Assembly (NCBI RefSeq): GCF_017349075.1
Contig: NZ_JAFMOF010000004.1
Coordinates: forward strand, 868,001-932,000
Reading direction: 5' to 3'
Length of the DNA: 64,000 nt
Origin: Streptomyces triculaminicus
GTDB taxonomy: Bacteria; Actinomycetota; Actinomycetes; Streptomycetales; Streptomycetaceae
The notes beneath the pieces are model-generated. The model saw only the letters and a list, made by a program, of their open reading frames with translations. It made no database searches and was not told the DNA's origin. Position numbers and translations under genes: made by a program. How positions within the stretch are numbered: the stretch's first letter is position 1; each line of letters begins with the position of its first letter. Shown one piece after another: positions 1 through 9,174 of the stretch.

Positions 1-3000
1 GCCGAGGTGAACGCGGCGGCGAAGCGCGGCCAGTCCACGTCCGCGACCGTCACGCACCCGGTGTCGTGGTCGATGGCGTCGCCCAGCGCCCGCAGTGCGA
101 GCTCCGGGTCCATGGCGGCCAGGCCGCGCCGCCGCAGGTAGTCCTCGCCGTCCTCCGCGGCCAGCATGCCGCCGCCCGCCCAGGGGCCCCAGGCGACGGA
201 GGTGCCGGTCAGGCCGCGGGCCCGCCGGTTCTCCACGAGGGCGTCGAGGTGGGCGTTGGCCGCGGCGTACGCGGCCTGGCTGCCGCTGCCCCAGACGCCG
301 GCGATCGAGGAGAACGTCACGAACGCTTCGAGGGGGGCACCGTCGAGCAGTTCGTCCAGGTGGGTCGCGCTGTCCGCCTTGGCCCGCAGGACGTCCGCGA
401 GTTCGGCGAGGCCCGTGTCGCGCAGGGAGACGGCGTCGATGACACCGGCGGTGTGCACGACGGCGGTGACGGGGTGTGCGGCGAGCAGTGCCGCGAGCGC
501 GTCCCGGTCCGAGACGTCGCAGGCCACCACGGTGGCTTCCGCGCCCAGTCCGGCCAGTTCCGCCGCGAGTTCCGCCGCCCCTGGGGCGTCCGGGCCGCGG
601 CGGCTGGTCAGCACCAGGTGCCGGGCGCCGCGTCCGGCGAGCATGCGGGCCACCCGGGCGCCGAGTGCGCCGGTGCCGCCGGTGACGAGGACCGGTCCCT
701 CGGGGCGCCACTCGGTGGCCATGTGGGGGCCGAGGGGTGCGGGGGTCAGGCGTCGCACGAAGGCCCCGGAGCCCCGTACCACGATCTGGTCCTCCGTGCC
801 GTCGGCGAGCAGCGCGGCGAGCCGGGTGCCGGCCCGTCGGTCGAACCGCTCGGGGAGGTCGATCAATCCGCCCCAGTTGCGCGGGAATTCGAGTGCCGCG
901 GTGCGGCCGAGGCCCCACAGCTGTGCCTGGGCCGGGGAGACGGTCCGGTCGGCGCGACTGACCGATGCGGCGCCGCGGGTGGCCGCCCACAGCGGTGCGT
1001 CGATTCCGGCCGCGTGCAGCGCCTTGACGAGCACGACCGTGGCGGCGAGGCCGGAGGTGAGTCCCGGGTAACCGGGGTGAGGGTGTTCGTCGAGTCCGGC
1101 CAGCGACAGCACTCCGGCGAGTCCGTCGGCGGCGGCCTGGTGCAGCCGGTCCGCGACGGGCCAGGGGTCGGTGTCGTCCGTCGTGTCGAGGACGAGGACG
1201 CTCACGTCGGCGCCGGCCGCGCGCAGGGCCGCCTGGACGGAGGTGGCGTCGTCGCCGCCGTCCTGTCCGGTGGCCAGCACCAGCAGCCAGGTGCCGTGGA
1301 GGGCACCGTGCGGGAGGTCGGTGAGGGGCTGCCAGGTGGTGCGGTAGCGCCAGCCGTCCACGACGTGCCGGTCCCGCCCCTTGCGGCGCCAGGTGGAGAG
1401 CGAGGGCAGGACGGCCTGTACGGCGTCGGGGGCCAGGTCCAGCGCGTCCGCGACGGCCGTCAGGTTCTCGCCCTCGACGGCGGCCCAGAAGGCGGCGTCG
1501 TCGGCGCTTCCGGCGTCGGCCGCCACGGCGAAGGTGTCGAGCCAGTAGCGTTCCCGCTGGAAGGCGTAGGGCGGCAGGTCGGTGCGTACGCCGCCCAGCC
1601 CGTCCAGCATCCCGGCCCAGTCGACGGGGGTACCGTGCGCATGGGCGGTGGCCGCCAGGCGCAGCAGGGTGTCGGGCTCGGCGCGGCCCGGGCGCAGGGC
1701 GGGGAGGAGGGTGACGCCCTCGCCGTCGGCCAGGCAGTCCTTCGCCATGGCGGTGAGGACGCCGTCGGGGCCGAGTTCGAGATACGTCGTGACGCCCTGG
1801 GCGTCGAGGGTGGCGATGCCGTCGGCGAACCGTACGGCCTGGCGGACGTGCCGCACCCAGTACTCGGGGGTCCGGATCTCGTCGGCGTCCGCGAGCCGTC
1901 CGGTCACGTTGGAGACGACCGGGACGCCGGGTGAGTGGAAGGTCAGCCCGGCCGCCACAGCGGCGAACTCGTCGAGCATGGCGTCCATGCGCGGCGAGTG
2001 GAAGGCGTGCGAGACGGTGAGGCGCCGGGTCTTGCGCCCGGCACGACGCCAGCCGGCCTCCAGGGCGGTGACGGCATCGGCGTCGCCGGAGACGACGACC
2101 GAGGAGGGGCCGTTCACGGCGGCGACGGCGACCTGGGTCCCATACGGTGCGAGGGCCTCGGCGACCTCCTGCTCGGTGGCGGCGACAGCGAGCATGGCAC
2201 CGCCGGCGGGCAGTGCCTGCATGAGCCTGCCGCGGGCGGCGACGAGGGTGCAGGCGTCGTCGAGCGAGAGGACCCCCGCGACGTGCGCGGCGGCGAGTTC
2301 TCCGACGGAGTGGCCGAGGAGGAAGTCGGGCGTCAGGCCCCAGGATTCCAGCAGCTGGAAGAGGGCCACTTCGAGAGCGAAGAGCGCCGCCTGGGTGTAC
2401 AGGGTCTGGTCGAGCGGCTCCCCCTCACCGAAGAGCACGTCGCGCAGCGGCCGGTCCAGCTCGCCGTCCATACGCGCGCACACCGCGTCGAGCGCGTCCG
2501 CGAAGACGGGGTGGGTGTCGTACAGCTCCCTTCCCATTCCGGCGCGTTGTGCGCCCTGGCCGGTGAAGAGGAAGGCGACGCGGCTGTCGCGGACGGAGCC
2601 CCGCACCGCGTGCGGGGGCAGTTCGCCGACGGCGAGGGCGTCCAGGGCGGCGACGCAGTCGGCGGTTCCGGCGGCCAGGACGACCGCCCGGTGTTCGAGG
2701 TCGGCTCGCGACACGGCCAGGGAGTGGGCCACATCCACCGGTCGCAGCCCGGGGGGGGACGTCAGGTGGGCGCTGAGGGCGGCGGCCTGGGCCCGGAGTC
2801 CGGCGGGGGTCTTGGCGGAGACGGTCCAGGGGAGGATGCGGTCGGCGGCGGGCTCGACGGGCGCGGGGACTTCGGACGCCTGCTCGGGTGCCTGCCCGGG
2901 TGCCTGCTCGATGATGACGTGGGCGTTGGTGCCGCTGACGCCGAAGGAGGAGACGCCCGCACGACGCGGGCGGCCTTGCTCGGGCCAGTCCCGGGCCTCG

Positions 3001-4160
3001 GTCAGCAGCTCGACCGCACCGGCCGTCCAGTCGACGTGCGCCGACGGCTCGTCCACGTGCAGCGTCTTGGGCAGTACGCCGTGACGCATCGCCTGCACCA
3101 TCTTGATGACACCGGCGACGCCCGAAGCGGCCTGCGTGTGGCCGATGTTGGACTTCAGCGAACCGAGCCACAGGGGCCGGTCCGCCTCCCGCTGCTGCCC
3201 GTACGTGGCGAGAAGGGCCTGTGCCTCGATCGGGTCACCGAGGGTGGTCGCGGTTCCGTGGCCCTCGACGGCGTCGACGTCGGCGGTGGTCAGCCCGGCG
3301 TTCTCGAGGGCCTGACGGATGACGCGCTGCTGGGAGGGACCGTTGGGCGCGGTCAGCCCGTTCGACGCGCCGTCCTGGTTGACGGCGGAGCCCCGTACGA
3401 CCGCCAGGACCTGGTGGCCGTTGCGCCGGGCGTCCGAGAGCCGTTCCACGAGGAGCATGCCGACACCCTCGCCCCAGCCGGTGCCGTCGGCGGCGGTGGC
3501 GAAGGACTTGCAACGGCCGTCGGCGGAGAGACCGTTCTGGGTGCTGAACTCGGCGAAGATGTCCGGGCTCGTCATCAGGGCGACACCGGCGACCAGCGCC
3601 ATGGAGCACTCGCCGCCGCGCAGCGCCTGTCCGGCGAGGTGCAGGGCGACCAGGGAGGAGGAGCAGGCCGTGTCGACGGTGACCGCCGGGCCCTCCAGGC
3701 CGAAGGAGTAGGCGACGCGGCCGGACATCACACTGGCGGAGGTGCCGGTGATGTAGTGGCCGCTCAGCCCGGCGGAGAGCCGCATGCCGACGCCGTACCC
3801 GGAGGTGGAGGCGCCGACGAAGACACCGGTCCGGGTGCCGCGCAGCGACTGCGGGTCGATGCCCGCCCGTTCCAGGACCTCCCAGGACGCCTCGAGGAGC
3901 AGGCGCTGCTGCGGGTCCATGGCGACGGCTTCGCGCGGGGAGATGCCGAACAGTCCGGCGTCGAAGGTGGTGGCGTCGTGGACGAAGCCGCCCTCGGGGG
4001 TGTACTCGCCCTCGGCGGCCGTCAGGTCCCAGCCACGGTCGGTGGGGAAGCCCGCGATGCCGTCGGCGCCGGTGGCGACGAGGTCCCACAGGTCGTCGGC
4101 GGAGCGGACGCCGCCCGGGTAGCGACAGCTCATCGCGACGATGGCGAGGGGCTCTCCGGG
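1..4160 (-). other. Module D2: KS-AT(malonyl)-KR, ACP outside window
   Basis: KS about residues 1610-2027, with DTACSSS near 3645-3675. The usual HGTGT reads HGTAT near 3245-3265; the catalytic His is kept. AT about 2135-2475 has GHSVGE (near 2300-2320), a small variant of the GHSIGE found in the other malonyl ATs, and HAFH near 2000-2015, so malonyl-CoA is predicted. KR from about residue 2532 has GGTGALG near 660-690 and A-type GVWGSGSQAAY near 255-290, giving an L-hydroxyl. There is no DH between AT and KR. The module is cut by the window edge after the KR, so later domains cannot be judged. Confidence 0.88.
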
Positions 4161-7100
4161 GCCGGCGGCGGTGGACGCGGCCGGATCCCCGGACCCGGTC
4201 GTCGCACCGGAGGCCCCGAAGTCCGCGTTCGCGTCGGACGCGCCGGATCCGCCGGTGAGCTCGCCGGTCAGGAACCGGCCCAGCCCACGCGGCGTCGGGT
4301 GGTCGAAGAGCAGGGTGACGGGCAGCCGGAGCCCGGTCGCGGCCCGCAGTCGCTTACAGACCTCCATCGCGGTCAGCGAGTCGAGGCCGAGCTCCTTGAA
4401 CGGGCGGTCGGAGTCCACGTCGTCCGGGCCTTGGTAGCCCAGCACCGAGGCGGTCTCCGCACGGACCAGCTCCAGCACGCGGTGGGTGCGTTCGCCCGCG
4501 CTCGCGACGGCCAGCTCCCGCCGCAGCGCCGCCGGCGCCGCATCCCCCTCACCCGGCTCCTCGGCCGCGTACAGCTCCAACGCGGCCTGGACTTCGGGCA
4601 GTTCACCGATGAACGGGCTGGGCCGAGCAGCAGTGAACGAGGTGGCGAACCGGGCCCACTCCACGTCCGCGACCGTGACGGCGGCCTCGCCGCTGTCGAT
4701 CGCCGCACCGAGCGCGGCCGTGCAGAGCGCGGGCGGCATCGGGTTCAGGCCCCGGCTGCGCAGATAGTCCTCGGCGTTGCCGCGGGTGGCCATACCGGCC
4801 CCGCCCCAGGCGCCCCAGGCCACCGAGGTGGCGGGGAGTCCGGCGGCGCGGCGCTGTTCGGAGAGGGCGTCGAGATAGGCGTTGGCCGCCGCGTACGCGG
4901 CCTGGCCGCCGCTGCCCCAGACACCGGCGATGGAGGAGAAGAGGACGAACGCTTCCAGTGGGGTGTCCGCGAGCAGTTCGTGGAGGTGGGAGGCGCCGGT
5001 GACCTTGGCTCGGAAGACCTCCGCGAGGTCGCCGGTCTCCACATCGGAGAGCCGCATGGACGCGTCGACGCCGGCGGCGTGCACGACACCGGTGACCGGG
5101 TGTTCCTCGAGTACGGCGGCGAGCGCGTCGCGGTCCGCGACGTCGCAGGCCACGACGGTCGCCTCGGCGCCCATCCCCCGCAGCTGGGAGACGAGCGCGG
5201 CGGCACCGGGTGCGTCCGGGCCGCCCCTGCTGGTCAGGACGAGACGCTCGGCGCCCCGCCCCGCCAGCCAGCGGGCCACCTCGGAGCCGAGCGCGCCGGT
5301 GCCACCGGTGATCAGCACGGCGCCGGACGGCACCCACTGCGCGGAGTCCGCGCCCCGGGCGAGCGTGGCCCGCCTCAGGCGGCGCGCGAAGACACCGGAG
5401 GCGCGTACGGCCAACTGGTCCTCGGTCGCACCGGAACCGGTCAGCGCCGTCGCGAAACGACCCGCCGACCGCTCGTCCAGGCTCTCCGGCAGGTCCACCA
5501 GCCCGCCCCAGCGACCCTGGAGTTCCAGCCCCGCGACCCGCCCGAGCCCCCACACCTGTGCCTGCACGGCACTGCGCAGCACATCGGACCGGCCGACCGA
5601 GACGGCCCCGGTTGTCACGCACCACAGCGGGGCGTCGAGTTCCGCGTCGGCCGCCGCCTGGAGCAGTGCCACAGTGGCACTGACGCCCAGGGGCACATCG
5701 GGGTCGTCGAAGTGCGGCCCCTCGGCAAGCGCCAGGAACGACAGCACACCCGTCACAGCGCCCTCGGCCGCCAGGGCGTCCTCGAGGTGCTGGGACAGTG
5801 CCCAGCGGTCCGACTCCTCGTCGGCCACCTCGATCACGGCCACCTCGGCGCCGAGCGCGCGCAGCGCCCGTAGGCTCCGCTCCACCAGTTCGCTGTCCGC
5901 GCGGCTCTGCGGCAGGACGGCCAGCCAAGTGCCGCTCCGCGCGGCGGCGGAGGCCTCCTCGACCGGCTTCCAGGCGACCCGGTAGCGCAGGGAGTCCACG
6001 GCGGACAGGTCGCGTCGCCGCCGGTGCCAGATGGACAGGGCAGGCAGTACGGCTTCGAGCTCCTCCGCGCTGTCCAGGCGCAGCGTCCCGGCGACCTCGT
6101 CCAGGTCCTCGCGCTCGACGGCTGCCCAGAACCGCGCCTCGACCGGGTCCGCCGTGGCGACCGGCTCGCCGGCCTCCTCGGAGGTCAGCCAGTAGTGGCG
6201 CTGTTGGAAGGGGTAGGTGGGGAGGTCCACCGGACGGCCACGGTAGGGGGCGAGGACGGTGGTCCAGTCCACCGGGAGGCCTTGGACGTGGGCCTGGGCG
6301 AGGGCGGTGAGCCACTGCCGCTGATCGCCGTGGTCACGGCGCAAGGTGGCCAGGACGGTGGTGGGGTGCCCGGTGTCGTCGACGATCTCCTCGAGACCCA
6401 TGGTCAGGACGGGGTGGGCGCTGACCTCGATGAAGGTGGTCAGCCCCGCCTCGAGGAGGGCGCGAGCGGTGTCCTCGAAGCGCACGGTGCGACGCAGGTT
6501 CTCATACCAGTAGCGGGCGTCGAGGGCGCTGGTGTCGAGCGGTTCGGCGGTGACCGCCGAGTAGTAGGGGGTGTCGGTGGGCCGAGGAGCGAGCGGGGCC
6601 AGATCGGTCAGCAGTCGCTGTTCGATCTGCTCGACGTGGTGGGAATGGGAAGCGTAATCGACCGGAATGCGACGAGCCCGGATCCCACCCTGCTCACAAG
6701 AGGCCAGGAGGTGTTCCAGAGCACCCGCACTGCCGGAGACCACCGTAGCGGTGGGGCCATTGACCGCCGCGACCGAGATTTCACCACCCCAGGACGCGAT
6801 CAACTCCTCGGCATCCGAACAGGAGAGAGCGAGAGAGACCATGCCACCCTGCCCCGCCAACACCTCCGCGATGGCCCGACTACGCAGGGCCACCACCCGG
6901 GCACCGTCCTGAACGGACAGGCCACCCGCAACGACCGCAGCCGCTATCTCACCCTGCGAATGCCCGACAACAGCGGCCGGAGCGACTCCCGCCGCACGCC
7001 AGGTCTCCGCCAGCGCCACCATCACCGCCCACAACACCGGCTGAACGACATCCACCCGCTCGAACCAGCCCACCCCCGCCTCAGCCCGCAGAACATCGGT

Positions 7101-8987
7101 CAGCGACCAGTCCACGAACCCCGACAGAGCACGCTCGCACTCCTCGATCCACCACGCGAACACCGGCGAGGACTCCAGCAACCCGACCGCCATGCCCACC
7201 CACTGCGACCCCTGCCCCGGGAAGACGAACACAGCACCCGAAACCGGCCGGGCCACTCCGCTCACGACACCCGGCGCCGGGTCAGCACCCTGCGCCAGAG
7301 CCGTCAGTCCGGCCTTCAGCTCCGCCGCGTCCCCGCCCAGCACCACCGCGCGGTACTCCAGCGTCGCCCGCGACTTCACCAGCGAGACAGCGACGTCCGC
7401 GGGCGTGACGTCCGTGTCCGTCACCGGCAGCAGCCGCTCCGCCTGGGCCACCAGGGCCCCCTCCGTACGGCCGGACAGGATCCACGGCACCATGCCGGGA
7501 ACGACACCGTCGCCGACCTCCAGCTCGGCAACCTCGGCCTGCTCGGAGTCCTGCTCGGTGTCCTGCTCGGTGTCCTGCTCTGCTTCCTGCGCTGTGTCCT
7601 GCTCGAACCGCTCGAGAATCACATGGGCGTTGGTGCCGCTGACCCCGAACGAGGAGACACCGGCCCGCCACGGGCGGCCCTGCGCCTCCGGCCACTCCCG
7701 CGCCTCGGTCAGCAGCTCCACCGCACCGCGGCTCCAGTCGACCTCACGCGTGGGCGCGTCCACATGCAGGGTCTTGGGCAGCACTCCGTGCCGCATCGCC
7801 ATGACCATCTTGATCACACCGGCCACACCGGCGGCCGACTGGGTGTGGCCGATGTTCGACTTGATCGAGCCGAGCCACAGCGGCCGGTCCTCGTCGCGGT
7901 CCCGCCCGTACGTCGCGAGCAGGGCCCGCGCCTCGATCGGGTCACCGAGGGTGGTGCCGGTGCCGTGCGCCTCGACGACGTCCACGTCCGGCGCGTCCAG
8001 ACGCGCGTTGGCCAGGGCGGCACGGATGACACGCTCCTGGGAGGGGCCGTTGGGGGCGGTCAGTCCGTTGGATGCGCCGTCCTGGTTGACGGCCGAACCC
8101 CGCACGACCGCGAGCACCTGATGGCCGTTGCGACGAGCGTCCGACAGCCGCTCCACGAGCAGCACGCCGACACCCTCGCCCCAGCCGGTCCCGTCGGCGC
8201 CGGCCGCGAACGACTTGCAGCGGCCGTCCCGGGCGAGCCCGCCCTGGCGACTGAACTCGGTGAAGATGCCGGGAATCGCCATCACCGTGACGCCGCCCGC
8301 GAGCGCCATGTCGCACTCGTCGTTGCGGAGCGCCTGCACCGCGAGGTGCAGCGCCACCAGCGATGAGGAGCACGCTGTGTCCACCGTGACCGCCGGGCCC
8401 TCCAGACCGAAGGAGTACGCCACCCGCCCCGACACCACGCTGGGCGCGTTGCCGGTCAGCAGGTGGCCTTCGACCTCCTCGGGCAGCTTGCCGATGCCGG
8501 CCCCGTACGCGGACGAGGACGATCCGATGAAGACTCCGGCGCGGGTGCCGCGCAGCGACAGCGGGTCCATCCCCGCACGCTCGAAGACCTCCCAGCTCGT
8601 CTCCAGCATGAGCCGCTGCTGCGGGTCCATCGCGAGGGCCTCGCGCGGCGAGATCCCGAACAGCCCTGCGTCGAACCGACCCGCCTCGTGGACGAACCCG
8701 CCCTCGCGCACATAGGAGGTGCCGGAGTGCTCCGGGTCCGGGTCGTAGAGGGCCTCCAGGTCCCAGCCGCGGTCGTCCGGGAGGCCGGTGATGCCGTCAC
8801 GGCCGGAGGCCACCAGCTGCCACAGGTCCTCGGGAGAAGCGACACCGCCGGGGTAGCGGCAACTCATGGCGACGATGGCAACGGGCTCGTGCTCGCGCGC
8901 CTCGGCGGCGGACAGCCGGCGCCTGGTCTGCCGGAGGTCGACGGTCAGACGCTTCAGGTAGTCGAGGTATTTCTGATCGTCCGCCAC
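1..8987 (-). CDS. Gene D: modular type I PKS, modules D1 and D2 (3' end beyond left edge)
   Basis: Extends the polyketide by two units in the visible part. GTG at 8987-8985 is the start: it follows a GGAGAAGGTGG purine tract and opens a class 1-type N-terminal docking helix (residues 1-30, DQKYLDYLKRLTVDLRQ) directly before the first KS at about residue 31. Order over the 2,995 visible residues: docking, KS, AT, KR, ACP (D1), then KS, AT, KR (D2). The frame is open to base 1 and stops in the C-terminal part of the D2 KR (VTVADVDWPRF region), so at least an ACP is missing. The docking helix resembles that of gene B and is expected to take the chain from gene C. It is separated from gene C by 433 bp, unlike the tightly packed A-B-C genes, so it may have its own promoter. 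Confidence 0.95.
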   Translation of the reverse strand, partial: MADDQKYLDYLKRLTVDLRQTRRRLSAAEAREHEPVAIVAMSCRYPGGVASPEDLWQLVASGRDGITGLPDDRGWDLEALYDPDPEHSGTSYVREGGFVHEAGRFDAGLFGISPREALAMDPQQRLMLETSWEVFERAGMDPLSLRGTRAGVFIGSSSSAYGAGIGKLPEEVEGHLLTGNAPSVVSGRVAYSFGLEGPAVTVDTACSSSLVALHLAVQALRNDECDMALAGGVTVMAIPGIFTEFSRQGGLARDGRCKSFAAGADGTGWGEGVGVLLVERLSDARRNGHQVLAVVRGSAVNQDGASNGLTAPNGPSQERVIRAALANARLDAPDVDVVEAHGTGTTLGDPIEARALLATYGRDRDEDRPLWLGSIKSNIGHTQSAAGVAGVIKMVMAMRHGVLPKTLHVDAPTREVDWSRGAVELLTEAREWPEAQGRPWRAGVSSFGVSGTNAHVILERFEQDTAQEAEQDTEQDTEQDSEQAEVAELEVGDGVVPGMVPWILSGRTEGALVAQAERLLPVTDTDVTPADVAVSLVKSRATLEYRAVVLGGDAAELKAGLTALAQGADPAPGVVSGVARPVSGAVFVFPGQGSQWVGMAVGLLESSPVFAWWIEECERALSGFVDWSLTDVLRAEAGVGWFERVDVVQPVLWAVMVALAETWRAAGVAPAAVVGHSQGEIAAAVVAGGLSVQDGARVVALRSRAIAEVLAGQGGMVSLALSCSDAEELIASWGGEISVAAVNGPTATVVSGSAGALEHLLASCEQGGIRARRIPVDYASHSHHVEQIEQRLLTDLAPLAPRPTDTPYYSAVTAEPLDTSALDARYWYENLRRTVRFEDTARALLEAGLTTFIEVSAHPVLTMGLEEIVDDTGHPTTVLATLRRDHGDQRQWLTALAQAHVQGLPVDWTTVLAPYRGRPVDLPTYPFQQRHYWLTSEEAGEPVATADPVEARFWAAVEREDLDEVAGTLRLDSAEELEAVLPALSIWHRRRRDLSAVDSLRYRVAWKPVEEASAAARSGTWLAVLPQSRADSELVERSLRALRALGAEVAVIEVADEESDRWALSQHLEDALAAEGAVTGVLSFLALAEGPHFDDPDVPLGVSATVALLQAAADAELDAPLWCVTTGAVSVGRSDVLRSAVQAQVWGLGRVAGLELQGRWGGLVDLPESLDERSAGRFATALTGSGATEDQLAVRASGVFARRLRRATLARGADSAQWVPSGAVLITGGTGALGSEVARWLAGRGAERLVLTSRGGPDAPGAAALVSQLRGMGAEATVVACDVADRDALAAVLEEHPVTGVVHAAGVDASMRLSDVETGDLAEVFRAKVTGASHLHELLADTPLEAFVLFSSIAGVWGSGGQAAYAAANAYLDALSEQRRAAGLPATSVAWGAWGGAGMATRGNAEDYLRSRGLNPMPPALCTAALGAAIDSGEAAVTVADVEWARFATSFTAARPSPFIGELPEVQAALELYAAEEPGEGDAAPAALRRELAVASAGERTHRVLELVRAETASVLGYQGPDDVDSDRPFKELGLDSLTAMEVCKRLRAATGLRLPVTLLFDHPTPRGLGRFLTGELTGGSGASDANADFGASGATTGSGDPAASTAAGPGEPLAIVAMSCRYPGGVRSADDLWDLVATGADGIAGFPTDRGWDLTAAEGEYTPEGGFVHDATTFDAGLFGISPREAVAMDPQQRLLLEASWEVLERAGIDPQSLRGTRTGVFVGASTSGYGVGMRLSAGLSGHYITGTSASVMSGRVAYSFGLEGPAVTVDTACSSSLVALHLAGQALRGGECSMALVAGVALMTSPDIFAEFSTQNGLSADGRCKSFATAADGTGWGEGVGMLLVERLSDARRNGHQVLAVVRGSAVNQDGASNGLTAPNGPSQQRVIRQALENAGLTTADVDAVEGHGTATTLGDPIEAQALLATYGQQREADRPLWLGSLKSNIGHTQAASGVAGVIKMVQAMRHGVLPKTLHVDEPSAHVDWTAGAVELLTEARDWPEQGRPRRAGVSSFGVSGTNAHVIIEQAPGQAPEQASEVPAPVEPAADRILPWTVSAKTPAGLRAQAAALSAHLTSPPGLRPVDVAHSLAVSRADLEHRAVVLAAGTADCVAALDALAVGELPPHAVRGSVRDSRVAFLFTGQGAQRAGMGRELYDTHPVFADALDAVCARMDGELDRPLRDVLFGEGEPLDQTLYTQAALFALEVALFQLLESWGLTPDFLLGHSVGELAAAHVAGVLSLDDACTLVAARGRLMQALPAGGAMLAVAATEQEVAEALAPYGTQVAVAAVNGPSSVVVSGDADAVTALEAGWRRAGRKTRRLTVSHAFHSPRMDAMLDEFAAVAAGLTFHSPGVPVVSNVTGRLADADEIRTPEYWVRHVRQAVRFADGIATLDAQGVTTYLELGPDGVLTAMAKDCLADGEGVTLLPALRPGRAEPDTLLRLAATAHAHGTPVDWAGMLDGLGGVRTDLPPYAFQRERYWLDTFAVAADAGSADDAAFWAAVEGENLTAVADALDLAPDAVQAVLPSLSTWRRKGRDRHVVDGWRYRTTWQPLTDLPHGALHGTWLLVLATGQDGGDDATSVQAALRAAGADVSVLVLDTTDDTDPWPVADRLHQAAADGLAGVLSLAGLDEHPHPGYPGLTSGLAATVVLVKALHAAGIDAPLWAATRGAASVSRADRTVSPAQAQLWGLGRTAALEFPRNWGGLIDLPERFDRRAGTRLAALLADGTEDQIVVRGSGAFVRRLTPAPLGPHMATEWRPEGPVLVTGGTGALGARVARMLAGRGARHLVLTSRRGPDAPGAAELAAELAGLGAEATVVACDVSDRDALAALLAAHPVTAVVHTAGVIDAVSLRDTGLAELADVLRAKADSATHLDELLDGAPLEAFVTFSSIAGVWGSGSQAAYAAANAHLDALVENRRARGLTGTSVAWGPWAGGGMLAAEDGEDYLRRRGLAAMDPELALRALGDAIDHDTGCVTVADVDWPRFAAAFTS
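6283..7229 (-). repeat. Methylmalonyl-AT repeat, copy 1 (module D1)
   Basis: About 947 bp almost identical to 30439-31385 (offset 24,156), with only a few mismatches near the 6385-6515 end. It covers almost the whole AT, from FVFPGQGSQ to the HVHG-like end. Confidence 0.9.
7539..7598 (-). repeat. 12-bp tandem repeat encoding an EQDT-type linker
   Basis: Five 12-bp units related to ctgctcggtgtc (plus strand) lie in tandem between the D1 KS and AT. Units two and three are identical and the others degenerate. Translated on the minus strand they give a Glu/Gln/Asp-rich repeat (EQDTEQDTEQDS and flanks). The length is a multiple of 3, so the frame is kept. It sits in an interdomain linker where length change should be tolerated, and probably arose by slippage. 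Confidence 0.9.
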
Positions 8988-9004
8988 TCGATGCCACCTT
9001 CTCC
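8988..9004 (-). promoter_or_regulatory. Ribosome binding site of gene D
   Basis: On the minus strand GGAGAAGGTGG lies just upstream of the GTG at 8987, with the last G six bases from the start codon. No ATG in the same frame offers a better start, and the docking helix begins at once, so this site decides the start. Confidence 0.7.
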
Positions 9005-9050
9005 GGACCGGCGAGCTCGAAAATTAAATGCACCGCATATGAATGACGCG

Positions 9051-9079
9051 CCACCGGACCGGAATTCCCGGCCCGGTGG
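9051..9079. other. Inverted repeat / hairpin in the gene D leader
   Basis: CCACCGG-a-CCGG and CCGG-c-CCGGTGG flank an AATTC loop, giving 11 pairs with one mismatch. It lies about 64-92 nt upstream of the gene D start and so would be in the 5' untranslated leader if transcription starts near 9110. No U-tract follows on either strand, so a classic terminator is unlikely. It could be an mRNA-stability or operator element. Confidence 0.6.
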
Positions 9080-9117
9080 ACACGTCGAATTGAAGATCCA
9101 TGGATCGAACAATCGAG

Positions 9118-9147
9118 ACCGTACGAAAACCGGCGAGGTGCGGACAA
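9118..9147 (-). promoter_or_regulatory. Candidate promoter of gene D
   Basis: On the minus strand TTGTCC (9147-9142) and TACGGT (9123-9118) are separated by 18 bp, fitting a sigma-70-type housekeeping pattern loosely. CCCCTAG-type repeats abut the -35 on its upstream side. This is inference from short motifs only. Confidence 0.3.
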
Positions 9148-9174
9148 CCCCTAGCCACCCCTAGGGGATCCCCT
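9148..9174. promoter_or_regulatory. Operator-like repeats: two CCCCTAG plus palindrome AGGGGATCCCCT
   Basis: CCCCTAG occurs at 9148-9154 and 9158-9164, one helical turn apart. 9158-9167 is the palindrome CCCCTAGGGG and 9163-9174 is the perfect palindrome AGGGGATCCCCT. From memory, the sites of PAS-LuxR activators of the PimM type in polyene clusters follow CTVGGGAWWTCCCBAG; CTAGGGGATCCCCTCA here matches 12 of 16 positions. The place just upstream of a candidate -35 fits an activator site. No regulator gene is in the window. Confidence 0.45.

Larger units (their letters stand above)
4161..8987 (-). other. Module D1: KS-AT(methylmalonyl)-KR-ACP
   Basis: KS about residues 31-456, with DTACSSS near 8365-8390 and EAHGTGT near 7965. 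AT about 582-932 has GHSQGE (about 6949-6966) and YASH (about 6650-6663), the methylmalonyl-CoA signature. KR about 999-1449 has GGTGALG (about 5290) and an A-type pattern: Trp in GVWGSGGQ, no LDD, catalytic Tyr in QAAYAAAN. ACP near 4360-4400 carries LGLDSL, but the following helix reads MEVCKRL where most ACPs here read VELRNR. Inferred product: a 2-methyl-3-hydroxy unit with an L (3S) hydroxyl. The KS-AT linker holds a short EQDT repeat. Confidence 0.9.

Noticed and set aside
1935..5873. Long plus-strand reading frames (up to 2,793 codons, e.g. 42756-51137)
   Set aside because: They lie antisense to PKS genes and mirror the repeating GC-rich modules. Their proteins are low-complexity (Gly/Arg/Val/His) with no recognisable domain, and they repeat whenever a module repeats.
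4603..6315. Minus-strand 570-codon frame and similar Arg/Pro-rich frames
   Set aside because: These are alternative frames of the same PKS DNA, overlapping module D1 completely.
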